The notes below the pieces were generated by a model that saw only the letters and a program-made list of their open reading frames with translations, did no database searches and was not told where the DNA came from. Below, piece by piece: positions 1-9,493 of a stretch of 64,000 nt of DNA (position 1 is its first letter; each line of letters begins with the position of its first letter). The translations under genes were made by a program, and so were the position numbers. The stretch comes from Massilia sp. YIM B02763 (GTDB lineage: Bacteria; Pseudomonadota; Gammaproteobacteria; Burkholderiales; Burkholderiaceae_D): positions 248,001-312,000 of the forward strand of contig NZ_JASNRD010000003.1 of the NCBI RefSeq assembly GCF_030412015.1. The letters are read 5' to 3'.

Positions 1-4
1 GGCC

Positions 5-1765
5 TCAGAATTCTTCCCAGTCGTCGCCGGCATGCGCGGGCGCAGCCTGCTCAGCGGGCTTTACAGCGGGCTTGGCACCGGCCGCCTTCGCGGCTTGTAC
101 CGGTTTCGCCTTCGCCACCACCGCCCGGCTCGCCGCCGGCCTGGCCACGGGCTTGCCCACGATCCGCGCAGCCTGCGCCATCGGCGCCGCCGACGCGGCC
201 CCCAGGCTGTGCGCGCGGTCCAGCTTGAACACGCTGACCACGTCCGCCAGCTTGCCGGCCTGGTCTTCCATCGACGCGGCGGCCGCTGCCGCTTCCTCGA
301 CGAGGGCCGCGTTCTGCTGCGTCACCTGGTCCATCTGGCCGATCGCGCCGTTCACCTGCTCGATGCCGGTCGTCTGTTCCTGGCTGGCGCTGGTGATCTC
401 GCCCATGATGTCGGTCACGCGGCGGATCGACGTCACCACCTGCTCCATCGTGGCGCCGGCCTGGTCGACCAGCTTGGCGCCCGTGTCCACGTTCGCGACC
501 GAGGCCGTGATCAGCTCCTTGATTTCCTTGGCCGCCGCCGCCGAGCGCTGGGCCAGCGTGCGTACCTCGCCCGCGACCACCGCGAAGCCGCGGCCCTGTT
601 CGCCCGCGCGGGCCGCTTCCACGGCCGCGTTCAGGGCGAGGATATTGGTCTGGAAGGCGATGCCGTCGATGACGGTGATGATGTCGACGATCTTCTTGGA
701 CGAGTCGTTGATGGCGCTCATCGTGGTGACGACTTCGCCGACCACGGCGCCGCCCTGCGTCGCGACTTCCGAGGCGGCGATGGCCAGCTGGTTGGCCTGG
801 CGGGCATTGTCCGCGTTCTGGCGCACGGTGTCGGTCAGGTGCGCCATCGAGGCGGCCGTCTGTTCCAGCGCGCTCGCCTGTTCCTCGGTGCGGCTGGACA
901 GGTCGAGGTTGCCGGCGCTGATCTCGCGCGAAGCGGTGGCGATGGTGTCGGTGCCGCCGCGCACCTGGCTGACGATGCCCACCAGGCTGTCGTTCATGTG
1001 GCGCAGGGCGCGCAGCAGGGCGCCCGTCTCGTCGCTCGTGCGCGATTCGATGGCGTGGGTCAGGTCGCCCGCGGCGACGGTCTCGGCGACGCTGACGGCA
1101 TCCTGGATCGGACCCACGATGCCGCGCGTCAGGATCCATGACAGGATGGCGCCGGCCACGACGGCGCAGGCGCTCAGGATGACGATGAGGCGCGTGCTGA
1201 TGCCGGCCTTGGCGTCGATGTCCTTGGCCGTGGCGTCGATGCTGGCGCGCTGCTGCGTCACCAGTTCCTGCAGCAGGTCCTGGTACAGCTTGGCGGCCGG
1301 GGTGAATTGCTGGTCGAGGATGCGCGCCGCTTCCTCGGCGTTGCCCTCGGACTTGGCCTTGACGGCGCCGTCGCGCGTGGCGCTGTAGGTCTTGCGCTGC
1401 TCCAGGATCCTGGCGAACAGGTCGTGCTCGGGGCCGCTCGCGGCGATCAGCGGCTCGATGCCCTTGAGCAGTTCGGCGGCCTTCTTGACCGAGGCGGCCG
1501 AGTCTTCCTTGAAGTAGGCGCCCAGCGACGGGTCCGAGCTCTTGACGATCGCGGCGGTGCGGCGGATCGAGGCGAAGTTCAGGCTGTACCAGTCGGTGAT
1601 CATGCGTTCCTTGGCCAGCGGCGCGTCCATCATGGCACGGGTCGCGCCGGCCACCTCGGTTAGGCGCCAGACGCCGACGGTGGCGATGACGACGGTCATC
1701 GCGAGAATCAGGAAGAAGCCCAGGCCGAGACGTTTACCGATCCTGATGTTTGCAAATAAACCCAT
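5..1765 (-). CDS. methyl-accepting chemotaxis protein (MCP 1 of 5)
   Basis: Transmembrane chemoreceptor of 586 aa. An N-terminal membrane segment (about residues 12-32) is followed by a periplasmic four-helix-bundle-like sensor, a second membrane segment (about 192-212), HAMP, and the cytoplasmic signalling coiled coil. The hairpin-tip motif [18 protein letters not shown] is intact. The C-terminus is DDWEEF, a W-x-x-F tether of the kind CheR and CheB bind in Tsr/Tar, so this receptor should recruit adaptation enzymes itself. AAGGA lies upstream of the ATG. It is the last of five MCPs on this strand, and its signalling half is almost the same as in the others. The ligand is unknown. The receptor call is certain. 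Confidence 0.96.
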   Translation of the reverse strand: MGLFANIRIGKRLGLGFFLILAMTVVIATVGVWRLTEVAGATRAMMDAPLAKERMITDWYSLNFASIRRTAAIVKSSDPSLGAYFKEDSAASVKKAAELLKGIEPLIAASGPEHDLFARILEQRKTYSATRDGAVKAKSEGNAEEAARILDQQFTPAAKLYQDLLQELVTQQRASIDATAKDIDAKAGISTRLIVILSACAVVAGAILSWILTRGIVGPIQDAVSVAETVAAGDLTHAIESRTSDETGALLRALRHMNDSLVGIVSQVRGGTDTIATASREISAGNLDLSSRTEEQASALEQTAASMAHLTDTVRQNADNARQANQLAIAASEVATQGGAVVGEVVTTMSAINDSSKKIVDIITVIDGIAFQTNILALNAAVEAARAGEQGRGFAVVAGEVRTLAQRSAAAAKEIKELITASVANVDTGAKLVDQAGATMEQVVTSIRRVTDIMGEITSASQEQTTGIEQVNGAIGQMDQVTQQNAALVEEAAAAAASMEDQAGKLADVVSVFKLDRAHSLGAASAAPMAQAARIVGKPVARPAASRAVVAKAKPVQAAKAAGAKPAVKPAEQAAPAHAGDDWEEF

Positions 1766-2078
1766 TGCGACAGTCCTTGTATGCAGATGAAATGGCGAGC
1801 CACGCGTGCAGGAGCCTGCTCGGTGCGGGGAGCATGGGACACGGGCGAGGGGGCTGGCCGGAGCCGGGAATTCTACGCTTGCCTATACAATCCGGAAATA
1901 AAAAATTCCTCGTAGAAATTATAATGAGACAATTTTGTAGGTATTTTCTGACACTGTACTGGTAGGATTGTTAAATTCGAATGCCCCTGTTAGGCTGAAA
2001 GCGAGGCACCCAGCGATTCGTGCCCGCAAGCGTTGTTGTCTTCCCCATCCCCGAAGTACGTTCAAAGAAGTGAGTTCC
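1766..2078. other. divergent intergenic region, MCP1 / M20 hydrolase
   Basis: This 313-base AT-richer gap separates the divergent MCP1 and hydrolase genes. It holds an imperfect dyad, AATTCTACG near 1869 and CGTAGAAATT near 1911, which could be an operator. I find no convincing sigma-70 or flagellar sigma-28 promoter. An in-frame upstream ATG at 1968 exists, but the encoded extension is Arg/Cys-rich and has no signal-peptide character, so I treat it as non-coding. Confidence 0.4.
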
Positions 2079-3416
2079 ATGAAGCCTTCCCACATCCTCC
2101 GCCATACCCTGCGCCATACCCTCGTCGCCGCCGCCCTGGCCGGCGGCGCCGCCCACGCCGCCTCGCTGCCGGCCCCGTTCGCCGCCCAGCTGAACGCCGA
2201 CTACCCGAAGCTGGAAACCTTCTACCAGGACCTGCACGCCAACCCGGAACTGGGTTTCAACGAAAAGCAGACGGCCGCCAAGCTGGCCGAACGCGCCAAG
2301 GCGCTCGGCTTCGAGGTGACGACCGGCGTCGGCGGCACCGGCGTGGTCGCGATCCTGCGCAACGGCCCCGGCCCGACCGTGATGCTGCGTACCGAGATGG
2401 ACGCGCTGCCGGTGCTGGAAAAGACGGGCCTGCCGTTCGCCAGCAAGGTGACGACGAAGAATGCGGCCGGCGATACCGTGCCGGTGGCGCATGCCTGCGG
2501 CCACGACCTGCACATGTCGGCCTGGTACGGCACGGCGAAACTGATGGCGGAAAACCGCAAGGCCTGGAGCGGCACGCTGATGCTGGTCGGCCAGCCGTCG
2601 GAGGAGCCGCTGACGGGCGCCGCCGCCATGCTCAAGGACGGCCTGTTCACGCGCTTCCCGAAGCCGGACTACGCGTTGTCGATGCATGACGACGCCAGCA
2701 TGGCCTCGGGCACGATCATGTGGCACGCCGGCCCGTTCCGCGCCTCGGCCGACACCGTCACCATCACCATGTTCGGCCAGGGCGGCCACGGCGCCGTGCC
2801 GCACGAGACCCGCGACCCGGTCGTGATGGCGTCGCGCCTCGTGCTGGCGCTGCAGACGCTGGTGTCGCGCGAGAACAATCCGCTCGATCCGGTCGTCATC
2901 ACCGTCGGCAGCATCCAGGGCGGCACCCAGGCGAACATCGTGCCGGACCAGGTCAAGCTGGCGCTGACGGTGCGCACCTTCCGTCCCGAGGTGCGCCAGC
3001 GCGTGCTGGCCAGCATCGTGCGCGAGGCGAAAGGGGAGGCGATGGCGGCCGGCGCGCCGAAGGAACCGCAGGTCGACATCAAGCCGGGCACGGATTCGGT
3101 CTACAACGATCCGGAGCTGATGGCGCGCGCGGTCAAGGCCGTGACGGCCGCCGTGGGTCCGGAATTCGTGAAGGAGATGCCGGCCAAGATGACGTCCGAG
3201 GACTTCGCGATGTACGGCCAGCAGCCGGGCGTGAAAGCCCTCCTGATCCACGTGGGCGCCGTCGACGCGGCGCGCCTGGAAGCGGCGAAGAAGGCCGGCC
3301 AGCCGCTGCCGGGGACGCACTCGCCGCAGTGGGCGCCGGACCTGAAGCCGACGCTGACCAATACCATCAAGGCCGAAACGGCGATCCTGCTCGACCTGAT
3401 GGCGCCGAAGCGCTGA
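2079..3416 (+). CDS. exported M20 family amidohydrolase / metallopeptidase
   Basis: Predicted metal-dependent amidohydrolase of 445 aa from the M20D family (hippurate hydrolase / IAA-amino-acid hydrolase type), which cleaves N-acyl amino acids or related amides. The ATG at 2079 is preferred because it opens a clear Sec signal peptide: basic N-terminus, hydrophobic stretch, then AHA-A near residue 24. The metal-binding motif HACGHDLHMSAW lies about residues 139-150, and the late ligand motif GTHSP is near the C-terminus. The central dimerisation region (GQGGHGAVPH) is also present. It stands alone between MCP1 and the PRC-barrel gene. The substrate cannot be read from the sequence. Confidence 0.9.
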   Translation: MKPSHILRHTLRHTLVAAALAGGAAHAASLPAPFAAQLNADYPKLETFYQDLHANPELGFNEKQTAAKLAERAKALGFEVTTGVGGTGVVAILRNGPGPTVMLRTEMDALPVLEKTGLPFASKVTTKNAAGDTVPVAHACGHDLHMSAWYGTAKLMAENRKAWSGTLMLVGQPSEEPLTGAAAMLKDGLFTRFPKPDYALSMHDDASMASGTIMWHAGPFRASADTVTITMFGQGGHGAVPHETRDPVVMASRLVLALQTLVSRENNPLDPVVITVGSIQGGTQANIVPDQVKLALTVRTFRPEVRQRVLASIVREAKGEAMAAGAPKEPQVDIKPGTDSVYNDPELMARAVKAVTAAVGPEFVKEMPAKMTSEDFAMYGQQPGVKALLIHVGAVDAARLEAAKKAGQPLPGTHSPQWAPDLKPTLTNTIKAETAILLDLMAPKR

Positions 3417-3434
3417 CCTGGCGACGGCGCGCGC

Positions 3435-3839
3435 TCACGCGGCGCGCGTCGTCCCGTAGTGGGCGTGCACGGCGTCCATCCAGCCCTGGTCGGCCATGTT
3501 CGGCCAGTGGTCGGTGTCGAAGCCGGGGGCCGCGTCGATGCGGTCCTTGGACACGTCCATCGTGAAGCGCTTGTTTTTCGTGTCGAGCGTGAGCGCCTGC
3601 CAGGGCACGGCGAACAGTTTTTCGCCGATGCCCAGGAAGCGGCTGGCCGACATCACGGCATAGGCGATGCTGCCGGTGCGCATGTCGACCATGAATTCCT
3701 TGATGACGCCCAGGTGTTCGTTCTGCAGGTTGTGCACATGGTCGCCGATCAGGGTGTTCGCGCCCATCAGTTCCGGGCCCGGCCCCTTGCCGTGCTTGTT
3801 CCTGTACATGCCATAGTCGTCGCGTTCCTCGTAGGACAT
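3435..3839 (-). CDS. PRC-barrel domain protein
   Basis: Small soluble protein of 134 aa with a PRC-barrel-like core: GANTLIGDHVHN, then GVIKEFMVD, then GSIAYAVMSASRFLG and FAVPWQAL, the usual beta-barrel progression of this domain. The C-terminal third (DHWPNMADQGWMDAVHAHYG) fits the stress-associated PRC-barrel proteins common in Burkholderiales. A purine-rich RBS (AGGAGG) precedes the ATG. It converges with the M20 hydrolase gene, only 18 bases apart. The family call is firm. The role is unknown. Confidence 0.85.
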   Translation of the reverse strand: MSYEERDDYGMYRNKHGKGPGPELMGANTLIGDHVHNLQNEHLGVIKEFMVDMRTGSIAYAVMSASRFLGIGEKLFAVPWQALTLDTKNKRFTMDVSKDRIDAAPGFDTDHWPNMADQGWMDAVHAHYGTTRAA

Positions 3840-3924
3840 TTTCTGCCTCCTGTGTTGGGATGGGAAGGATAACCCGAGCCAGGAAAAATTCGGTTCGGGC
3901 GCACACAGAGCAGGGGAGCAGCCA

Positions 3925-4003
3925 CGTCGTCCCTGCGCAGGCAGGGACCCAATTTTGCGTGAACGCGAGGGAAATTAGGCCCCTGCCTTCGCAGGGGCGA
4001 CGG
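3925..4003. repeat. palindromic repeat doublet, family 1 copy A
   Basis: Two GC-rich hairpins face each other as an inverted pair: CGTCGTCCCTGCGCAGGCAG on the left and CCCCTGCCTTCGCAGGGGCG on the right, separated by about 30 unrelated bases. The same arrangement recurs near 14.1, 20.4 and 33.1 kb. It resembles REP/BIME elements and lies between two minus-strand genes. Confidence 0.85.
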
Positions 4004-4007
4004 TGAT

Positions 4008-5588
4008 TTAGGCCGCCTCCAGCGCCAGCCGCGACGGGCGTACCGCTGCCTGCCCATTCAGCTTGAACACATCCACCGCATGGGCCAGCCTGGACGCCTG
4101 TTCCTGCAGCGATGCGGCCGCCGCCGCCGCTTCCTCGACGAGGGCGGCGTTCTGCTGCGTGGTCTGGTCCATCTGGGCGATCGCCTGGTTGACCTGCTCG
4201 ATGCCGGTCGTCTGCTCCTGGCTGGCCGACGAGATCTCGGCCATGATGTCCGTCACGCGGCGGATCGACGTCACCACCTGTTCCATCGTGCTGCCGGCCT
4301 GGTCCACCAGCTTCGAACCGGCATCGACCTTGGCGACCGAGTTGCCGATCAATTCCTTGATTTCCTTGGCCGCTGCCGCCGAACGCTGGGCCAGCGTGCG
4401 TACCTCGCCCGCCACGACGGCGAAGCCGCGGCCCTGTTCGCCGGCACGGGCCGCTTCCACGGCGGCGTTCAGGGCCAGGATGTTGGTCTGGAAGGCGATG
4501 CCGTCGATGACGGTGATGATGTCGACGATCTTCTTCGACGAGTCGTTGATGGCGTTCATGGTCGTGACGACTTCGCCGACGACGGCGCCGCCCTGGGTCG
4601 CGACCTGCGAGGCGGCGATGGCCAGCTGGTTGGCCTGGCGCGCATTGTCCGCGTTCTGGCGCACGGTGGTGGTCAGTTCTTCCATCGATGCCGCCGTCTG
4701 CTCCAGCGCGCTGGCCTGTTCCTCGGTGCGGCTGGACAGGTCGAGGTTGCCGGCGCCGATCTGGTTCGATGCGGTGGCGATGGTGTCGGTGCCGCCGCGC
4801 ACCTGGCTGACGATGCCCACCAGGCTGTCGTTCATGTGGCGCAGGGCGCGCAGCAGCGCGGCCGTCTCGTCCTTGCCTTGCGGTTCGATGCGGCAGGTGA
4901 GGTTGCCGCCGGCAACGTCCTCGGCCACGCCGACGGCGGCGCGGATCGGCCCGACGATGCCGCGCGTCAGCTGCCAGGAGGAGAAGGCGCCGATGGCGAC
5001 CGCGCACGCGGTCAGGACGGCGAGCAGTTCGATGGTCGTGGTCTGGCTGTGCAGGATCGCGTCGTTGTGCGCGTCCATCTTGCGGTGCTGCAGCGCGATC
5101 AATTCGTCGAGTAGGGCCTGGAAGCGCTTCGCCGTCGGTGTGAACGATTCGTCGAGAATCTTGACGGCCTGCGCCTGGTCGCCGTCGGCTTTCGCCTTCA
5201 TCGCGGCATTCGTGTAGGTGCGGTACAGCGTGCGCTGTTCGGCGATCTGCTTGAGCAGCCCCTGTTCGTCGGCGTCGGTTAGCAGCGGTTCGATCTGTTT
5301 CAGCAGGTCGGCCGACTTGCCGGTGGTGGCGCTGGCGTCGTCCTTGAAGTAGGCGCCGAGGGAAGGATCGCTGCTCTTGACGATGGCGGCGGTGCGGCGG
5401 ATGGCGCCGAAGATCTGGGTGTTCCAGTCGGTGATCAGGCGTTCCTTCTTGAGGGGCAGGGCCATGGCGCGGGTCGATTCCGCCACCTGGTGCATACGCC
5501 ACATGCCGAACGCGGCAATCGCCACGGTGACGGCGAGGATCAGCGTGAAGCCCATGCCGAGCCGCTTACCGATACTAAGATTTCTCAC
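4008..5588 (-). CDS. methyl-accepting chemotaxis protein (MCP 2 of 5)
   Basis: Chemoreceptor of 526 aa with an N-terminal membrane anchor, a periplasmic helical sensor (about residues 35-185), a second membrane segment, HAMP, and the conserved signalling hairpin with [18 protein letters not shown]. It ends in LALEAA, without the W-x-x-F tether seen in MCP1, MCP3 and MCP5. By analogy with Tar/Tsr versus Trg/Tap, it may depend on tethered neighbours in mixed arrays for methylation. The stop codon sits 4 bases beyond repeat family 1 copy A. The ligand is unknown. Confidence 0.96.
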   Translation of the reverse strand: MRNLSIGKRLGMGFTLILAVTVAIAAFGMWRMHQVAESTRAMALPLKKERLITDWNTQIFGAIRRTAAIVKSSDPSLGAYFKDDASATTGKSADLLKQIEPLLTDADEQGLLKQIAEQRTLYRTYTNAAMKAKADGDQAQAVKILDESFTPTAKRFQALLDELIALQHRKMDAHNDAILHSQTTTIELLAVLTACAVAIGAFSSWQLTRGIVGPIRAAVGVAEDVAGGNLTCRIEPQGKDETAALLRALRHMNDSLVGIVSQVRGGTDTIATASNQIGAGNLDLSSRTEEQASALEQTAASMEELTTTVRQNADNARQANQLAIAASQVATQGGAVVGEVVTTMNAINDSSKKIVDIITVIDGIAFQTNILALNAAVEAARAGEQGRGFAVVAGEVRTLAQRSAAAAKEIKELIGNSVAKVDAGSKLVDQAGSTMEQVVTSIRRVTDIMAEISSASQEQTTGIEQVNQAIAQMDQTTQQNAALVEEAAAAAASLQEQASRLAHAVDVFKLNGQAAVRPSRLALEAA

Positions 5589-5769
5589 AGTGCATCCCTT
5601 TCTGTAAATGAATGTTGTTTGCCCCGCATTTTAAAGATGTTTTCAGGCAATAAACATTACGAAAGGGAATTTTTGTGATTAATGGTGTTGAAAGGCAACA
5701 TCACTTGTCGTTAAACGAGGGATATGGCCGCAATCGAGGCCGGGCAGCGGGGTGCCCGCCCGGAAGGGA

Positions 5770-7515
5770 TCAGAAGGTTTCCCACTCGTCACCAGCGGCG
5801 ACGGGCTCCTGGCGTTCCGCCTTGCTTGCCACCCTGGACGGCGCGGCCTTGCGGGCAGAAACGGTACGCAGCTGCGCGCGCGCAGGGGCCGGACGGCCGG
5901 CAGCCGGCACGGCCACGCCAGTCCGTGCCGGTGCCGTCGCGGCTGCCAGGCCGGCCTCGACCTTGAATACGCCCACGGCCTCGGCCAGGCGCGATGCCTG
6001 GTCCTGCAGCGAGCCGGCGGCGGCGGCCGCTTCCTCGACGAGGGCGGCGTTCTGCTGCGTGCTTTCGTCCATCTGGCCGATGGCGCCGTTCACCTGCTGG
6101 ATGCCGTCGGTCTGTTCAAGCCTGGCCGACGAGATCTCGGCCATGATGTCCGACACGCGCTGGATCGAGGCGACGACCTGCTCCATCGTGCTGCCGGCCT
6201 GGTCGACCAGCTTCGAACCGGCATCGACCTTGGCGACCGAGTTGCCGATCAGTTCCTTGATCTCCTTGGCGGCCGCGGCCGAGCGTTGGGCCAGCGTGCG
6301 CACTTCGCCCGCGACCACCGCGAAACCGCGGCCCTGTTCGCCGGCACGAGCCGCTTCCACGGCGGCATTCAGCGCCAGGATGTTGGTCTGGAACGCGATG
6401 CCATCGATGACGGTGATGATGTCGACGATCTTCTTCGAGGATTCGTTGATGGCGTTCATCGTGGTGACGACTTCGCCCACGACGGAACCGCCTTGCACCG
6501 CGACTTCTGACGCGCTGATCGCCAGCTGGTTGGCCTGGCGGGCGTTGTCCGCGTTCTGGCGCACGGTGTCCGTCAGGTGCGACATCGACGCGGCCGTCTC
6601 TTCGATGGCGGCGGCTTGCTGTTCGGTACGGCTGGACAGATCGAGGTTGCCGCTGGCGATTTCACCGGCGGCGCCGTGGATGGCGCCGGTGCCGCTACGT
6701 ACGTCGGTGACGATTCGCACGAGGCTGTCGTTCATGTGGTGCAGGGCGCGCAGCAGGGCGCCGGTCTCGTCGCCGCTGTTGAATGCACGATCGTTGGCGT
6801 CGATGCGGCGGGTGAGGTCGCCGGAGGCGACGGCTTCGGCCAGTTCGACGGCCTCGCGGATCGGGCGCACGATGCCGCGCGTGAGGAACCAGGCGCAGAC
6901 GATGCCGATGAGGAGGGCGCCGGCGCTGAGCATGGCGATGGTGGTGGCGCTCTTCGTGATGGTGGCTTCGATGGCGACGGCGCTGGCGGCGATCTGGTCG
7001 CGCTGCATGTCGACGAGGACGCCGACCGCGCCTTCGTAGGCCTTGGCGGCCGGCAGGAATTCCTTGTCGAGGATGCGCGCGGCTTCGTCGCCATTGCCGC
7101 TCGCCTTGGCCTTCACGGCCGCTTCCTTGGCGGCCGCATAGACCTTGCGCAGGTCATTGATCTTGTAGAACTGGGCCTTTTCCTTGTCGTTCGACAGCAG
7201 CGGCTCGATCTTCTGCATCAGCTCGGTCGCGCGGTTGGCCGTCATTTCCGCGTCCTGCTTGAAGAAGCCGGCCAGGCTGGGGTCCGAGCTCTTGACGACG
7301 GCGATCGTACGGCGCACGGCGCCGAAGGTCTGGGTGCGCCACTCGGCGATCATCTGCTGCTTGGCCATCGGCACGTCCATCATCGCGCGCGTGTCGGCCG
7401 CCATGGCGCGCAGGTGCCAGATGCCGGCGACGGCGATCGCCAGCGTCAATGCCAGCACGAGGGCAAAGCCCGCCGCGAGACGTTTTCCGATACTGAGATT
7501 TGCAAGCACAGCCAT
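5770..7515 (-). CDS. methyl-accepting chemotaxis protein (MCP 3 of 5)
   Basis: Chemoreceptor of 581 aa: membrane segment, periplasmic helical sensor, membrane segment, HAMP with a short insertion ([11 protein letters not shown]) and the full signalling domain. A flexible Ala/Pro/Arg linker leads to the tail GDEWETF, which matches the CheR/CheB tether (Tsr ends NWETF). The sensor domain is closely related to that of MCP4, so these two are recent duplicates. One oddity is ISSARLEQ where the paralogues have ISSASQEQ in the methylation helix region. Confidence 0.96.
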   Translation of the reverse strand: MAVLANLSIGKRLAAGFALVLALTLAIAVAGIWHLRAMAADTRAMMDVPMAKQQMIAEWRTQTFGAVRRTIAVVKSSDPSLAGFFKQDAEMTANRATELMQKIEPLLSNDKEKAQFYKINDLRKVYAAAKEAAVKAKASGNGDEAARILDKEFLPAAKAYEGAVGVLVDMQRDQIAASAVAIEATITKSATTIAMLSAGALLIGIVCAWFLTRGIVRPIREAVELAEAVASGDLTRRIDANDRAFNSGDETGALLRALHHMNDSLVRIVTDVRSGTGAIHGAAGEIASGNLDLSSRTEQQAAAIEETAASMSHLTDTVRQNADNARQANQLAISASEVAVQGGSVVGEVVTTMNAINESSKKIVDIITVIDGIAFQTNILALNAAVEAARAGEQGRGFAVVAGEVRTLAQRSAAAAKEIKELIGNSVAKVDAGSKLVDQAGSTMEQVVASIQRVSDIMAEISSARLEQTDGIQQVNGAIGQMDESTQQNAALVEEAAAAAGSLQDQASRLAEAVGVFKVEAGLAAATAPARTGVAVPAAGRPAPARAQLRTVSARKAAPSRVASKAERQEPVAAGDEWETF

Positions 7516-7695
7516 GAATGAGTCCCCTGTCTACCATGTAAATATGAAGGGCCATTCTATGATGCTTTACGGTAACTAAAACTCACCAATTGTATTTTTT
7601 GATGCTTTGACGCAACACAATATGATGGAAATAATCGTATGGCAGGCCGGAGGGGAGCGATTGCGGCAGAACTGGCCGCGGAGGGGCAGCGGAAA

Positions 7696-7720
7696 AGGCG
7701 CCCGCGTGGACCGGGCGCCT
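7696..7720 (-). terminator. rho-independent terminator after MCP4
   Basis: A 9-bp perfect stem (AGGCGCCCG / CGGGCGCCT) with a 7-base loop. On the minus strand it is followed by TTTTCC. It lies 15 bases beyond the MCP4 stop codon. Confidence 0.7.
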
Positions 7721-7735
7721 CGTTGAAGCGTTACT

Positions 7736-9322
7736 TCAGGCGACGACGAGGGCCGACCGCATTGCCGCCGCAGTCTCGACCTTGAACACGCCGACGGCTT
7801 GCGCCAGGCGCGACGCCTGGTCCTGCAGCGAGCCGGCGGCGGCGGCCGCTTGCTCGACGAGGGCGGCGTTCTGCTGGGTGCTTTCGTCCATCTGGCCGAT
7901 GGCGCCGTTCACCTGCTGGATGCCGTCGGTCTGTTCCTGGCTGGCCGACGAGATCTCGGCCATGATGTCCGTCACGCGCTGGATCGAGGCGACCACCTGC
8001 TCCATCGTGCTGCCGGCCTGGTCGACCAGCTTCGAGCCGGCATCGACCTTGGCGACCGAGTTGCCGATCAGTTCCTTGATCTCCTTGGCCGCTGCCGCCG
8101 AGCGCTGGGCCAGCGTGCGCACCTCGCCTGCAACCACGGCGAAGCCGCGGCCCTGCTCGCCGGCACGGGCCGCTTCCACGGCCGCGTTCAGGGCCAGGAT
8201 ATTGGTCTGGAAGGCGATGCCGTCGATGACGGTGATGATGTCGACGATCTTCTTCGACGATTCGTTGATGGCGTTCATCGTGGTGACGACTTCGCCGACG
8301 ACGGAACCGCCTTGCACGGCGACTTCCGAGGCGCTGATCGCCAGCTGGTTGGCCTGGCGGGCGTTGTCCGCGTTCTGGCGCACGGTGTCCGTCAGGTGCG
8401 ACATCGACGCGGCCGTTTCCTCGCGGGCGGCGGCTTGCTGCTCGGTACGGCTCGACATATCGAGGTTGCCGATGGCGATTTCGCCGTCGGCGCCATGGAT
8501 GGCGCCGGTACCGCCGCGCACTTCGGTGACGATGCGCACGAGGCTGTCGTTCATGTGGGCCAGCGCGCGCAGCAGGGCGCCGGTTTCGTTGCGGTCGTCG
8601 TTCGCCGCGATGCGGCGGGTCAGGTCGCCCGACGCGACGGCTTCGGCCAGCTCGACGGCTTCACGGATGGGACGCACGATGCCGCGCGTGAGGAACCAGG
8701 CGCAGGCGATGCCGATGAGGAGGGCGATGGCGGACAGCACGCCGATCGTGGTGGCGCTCTTGGTGATGGTGTCTTCGATGGCGACGGCGTTGGCGGCGAT
8801 CTGCTCGCGCTGCAGTTCGACGAGCTCGCCGACGGCTGCCTCGTAGGCCTTGGCGGCCGGCAGGAATTCCTTGTCTAGCATGCGCGCCGCTTCGTCGGCA
8901 TCGCCGCCCGTCTTGGCCTTCACGGCGGCATTCTTGGCATCCGTGTAGACCTTGCGCGCATCGACGATTTTCTTGAACTGCGCCTTTTCCTCGGCGGTCG
9001 ACAGCAGCGGTTCGATCTTCTCGATGAGTTCCGTCGTGCGGCTGACGGTCTTGTCCGCGTCTTCCTTGAAGAAGGGCCCCAGGCTCGGGTCCGAGCTCTT
9101 GACGATGGCGATCGTGCGGCGCACGGCGCCGAAGGTCTGGGTACGCCATTCAGCGATCATCTGCTGCTTGGCCATCGGCTTGTCCATCATGGCGCGGGTA
9201 TCGGCGGCCATGGCGCGCAGGTGCCAGATGCCGGCGACGGCGATCGCCAGCGTCATCGCTAGCACGGGGGCAAAGCCGGCGCCGAGGCGTTTGCCGATAT
9301 TCATGTTTGCAAACACAGCCAT
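7736..9322 (-). CDS. methyl-accepting chemotaxis protein (MCP 4 of 5)
   Basis: Chemoreceptor of 528 aa. The ATG at 9322 is preferred over the upstream in-frame ATG at 9487 because it aligns with the starts of the paralogues ([13 protein letters not shown]). Topology is as in the others. The protein ends MRSALVVA, with no W-x-x-F tether. Just after HAMP it differs from MCP3 and MCP5 at residues those two share: [13 protein letters not shown] against [13 protein letters not shown], and AAAREETA against AAAIEETA. The rest of the signalling domain is nearly unchanged. This could be mild decay or specialisation. Confidence 0.94.
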   Translation of the reverse strand: MAVFANMNIGKRLGAGFAPVLAMTLAIAVAGIWHLRAMAADTRAMMDKPMAKQQMIAEWRTQTFGAVRRTIAIVKSSDPSLGPFFKEDADKTVSRTTELIEKIEPLLSTAEEKAQFKKIVDARKVYTDAKNAAVKAKTGGDADEAARMLDKEFLPAAKAYEAAVGELVELQREQIAANAVAIEDTITKSATTIGVLSAIALLIGIACAWFLTRGIVRPIREAVELAEAVASGDLTRRIAANDDRNETGALLRALAHMNDSLVRIVTEVRGGTGAIHGADGEIAIGNLDMSSRTEQQAAAREETAASMSHLTDTVRQNADNARQANQLAISASEVAVQGGSVVGEVVTTMNAINESSKKIVDIITVIDGIAFQTNILALNAAVEAARAGEQGRGFAVVAGEVRTLAQRSAAAAKEIKELIGNSVAKVDAGSKLVDQAGSTMEQVVASIQRVTDIMAEISSASQEQTDGIQQVNGAIGQMDESTQQNAALVEQAAAAAGSLQDQASRLAQAVGVFKVETAAAMRSALVVA

Positions 9323-9465
9323 AAAATTAGTCCTTTGAGCTACGTCAATACGAACCCTAATTTTACGGTGCTTTCGGGCAACAATCTTTTTTAACTGAAG
9401 GTTTTGATGCTGCCTCGCAACAGTAACCGAATAAAATTCTTGTTCGCTATCTAGAATGCGAAGAC

Positions 9466-9490
9466 GCGGTGGGCGTGCGCCGCCCACCGC
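9466..9490 (-). terminator. hairpin after MCP5, possible terminator
   Basis: A 9-bp perfect stem GCGGTGGGC / GCCCACCGC with a 7-base loop sits immediately downstream of the MCP5 stop. No T-run follows on the minus strand, so termination is uncertain. The stem resembles the GGTGGGC hairpins near 21.1 kb. Confidence 0.45.
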
Positions 9491-9493
9491 GCC

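Noticed and set aside
72..1388. Long plus-strand open frames opposite MCP1, and the same opposite the other MCPs
   Set aside because: They mirror the Ala/Ser-rich, GC-biased MCP coding frame, recur at the same place opposite every paralogue, have no family features and lack RBSs.
3367..5502. 711-codon minus-strand frame spanning the PRC gene and MCP2
   Set aside because: Out of phase with two clear genes, Arg/Gly/Pro-rich, and crosses repeat family 1 copy A; a GC artefact.
9323..9487. N-terminal extension of MCP4 from the ATG at 9487
   Set aside because: The extension is polar and basic, and the paralogues all start at the position equivalent to 9322 with a short N-terminus before the membrane helix.
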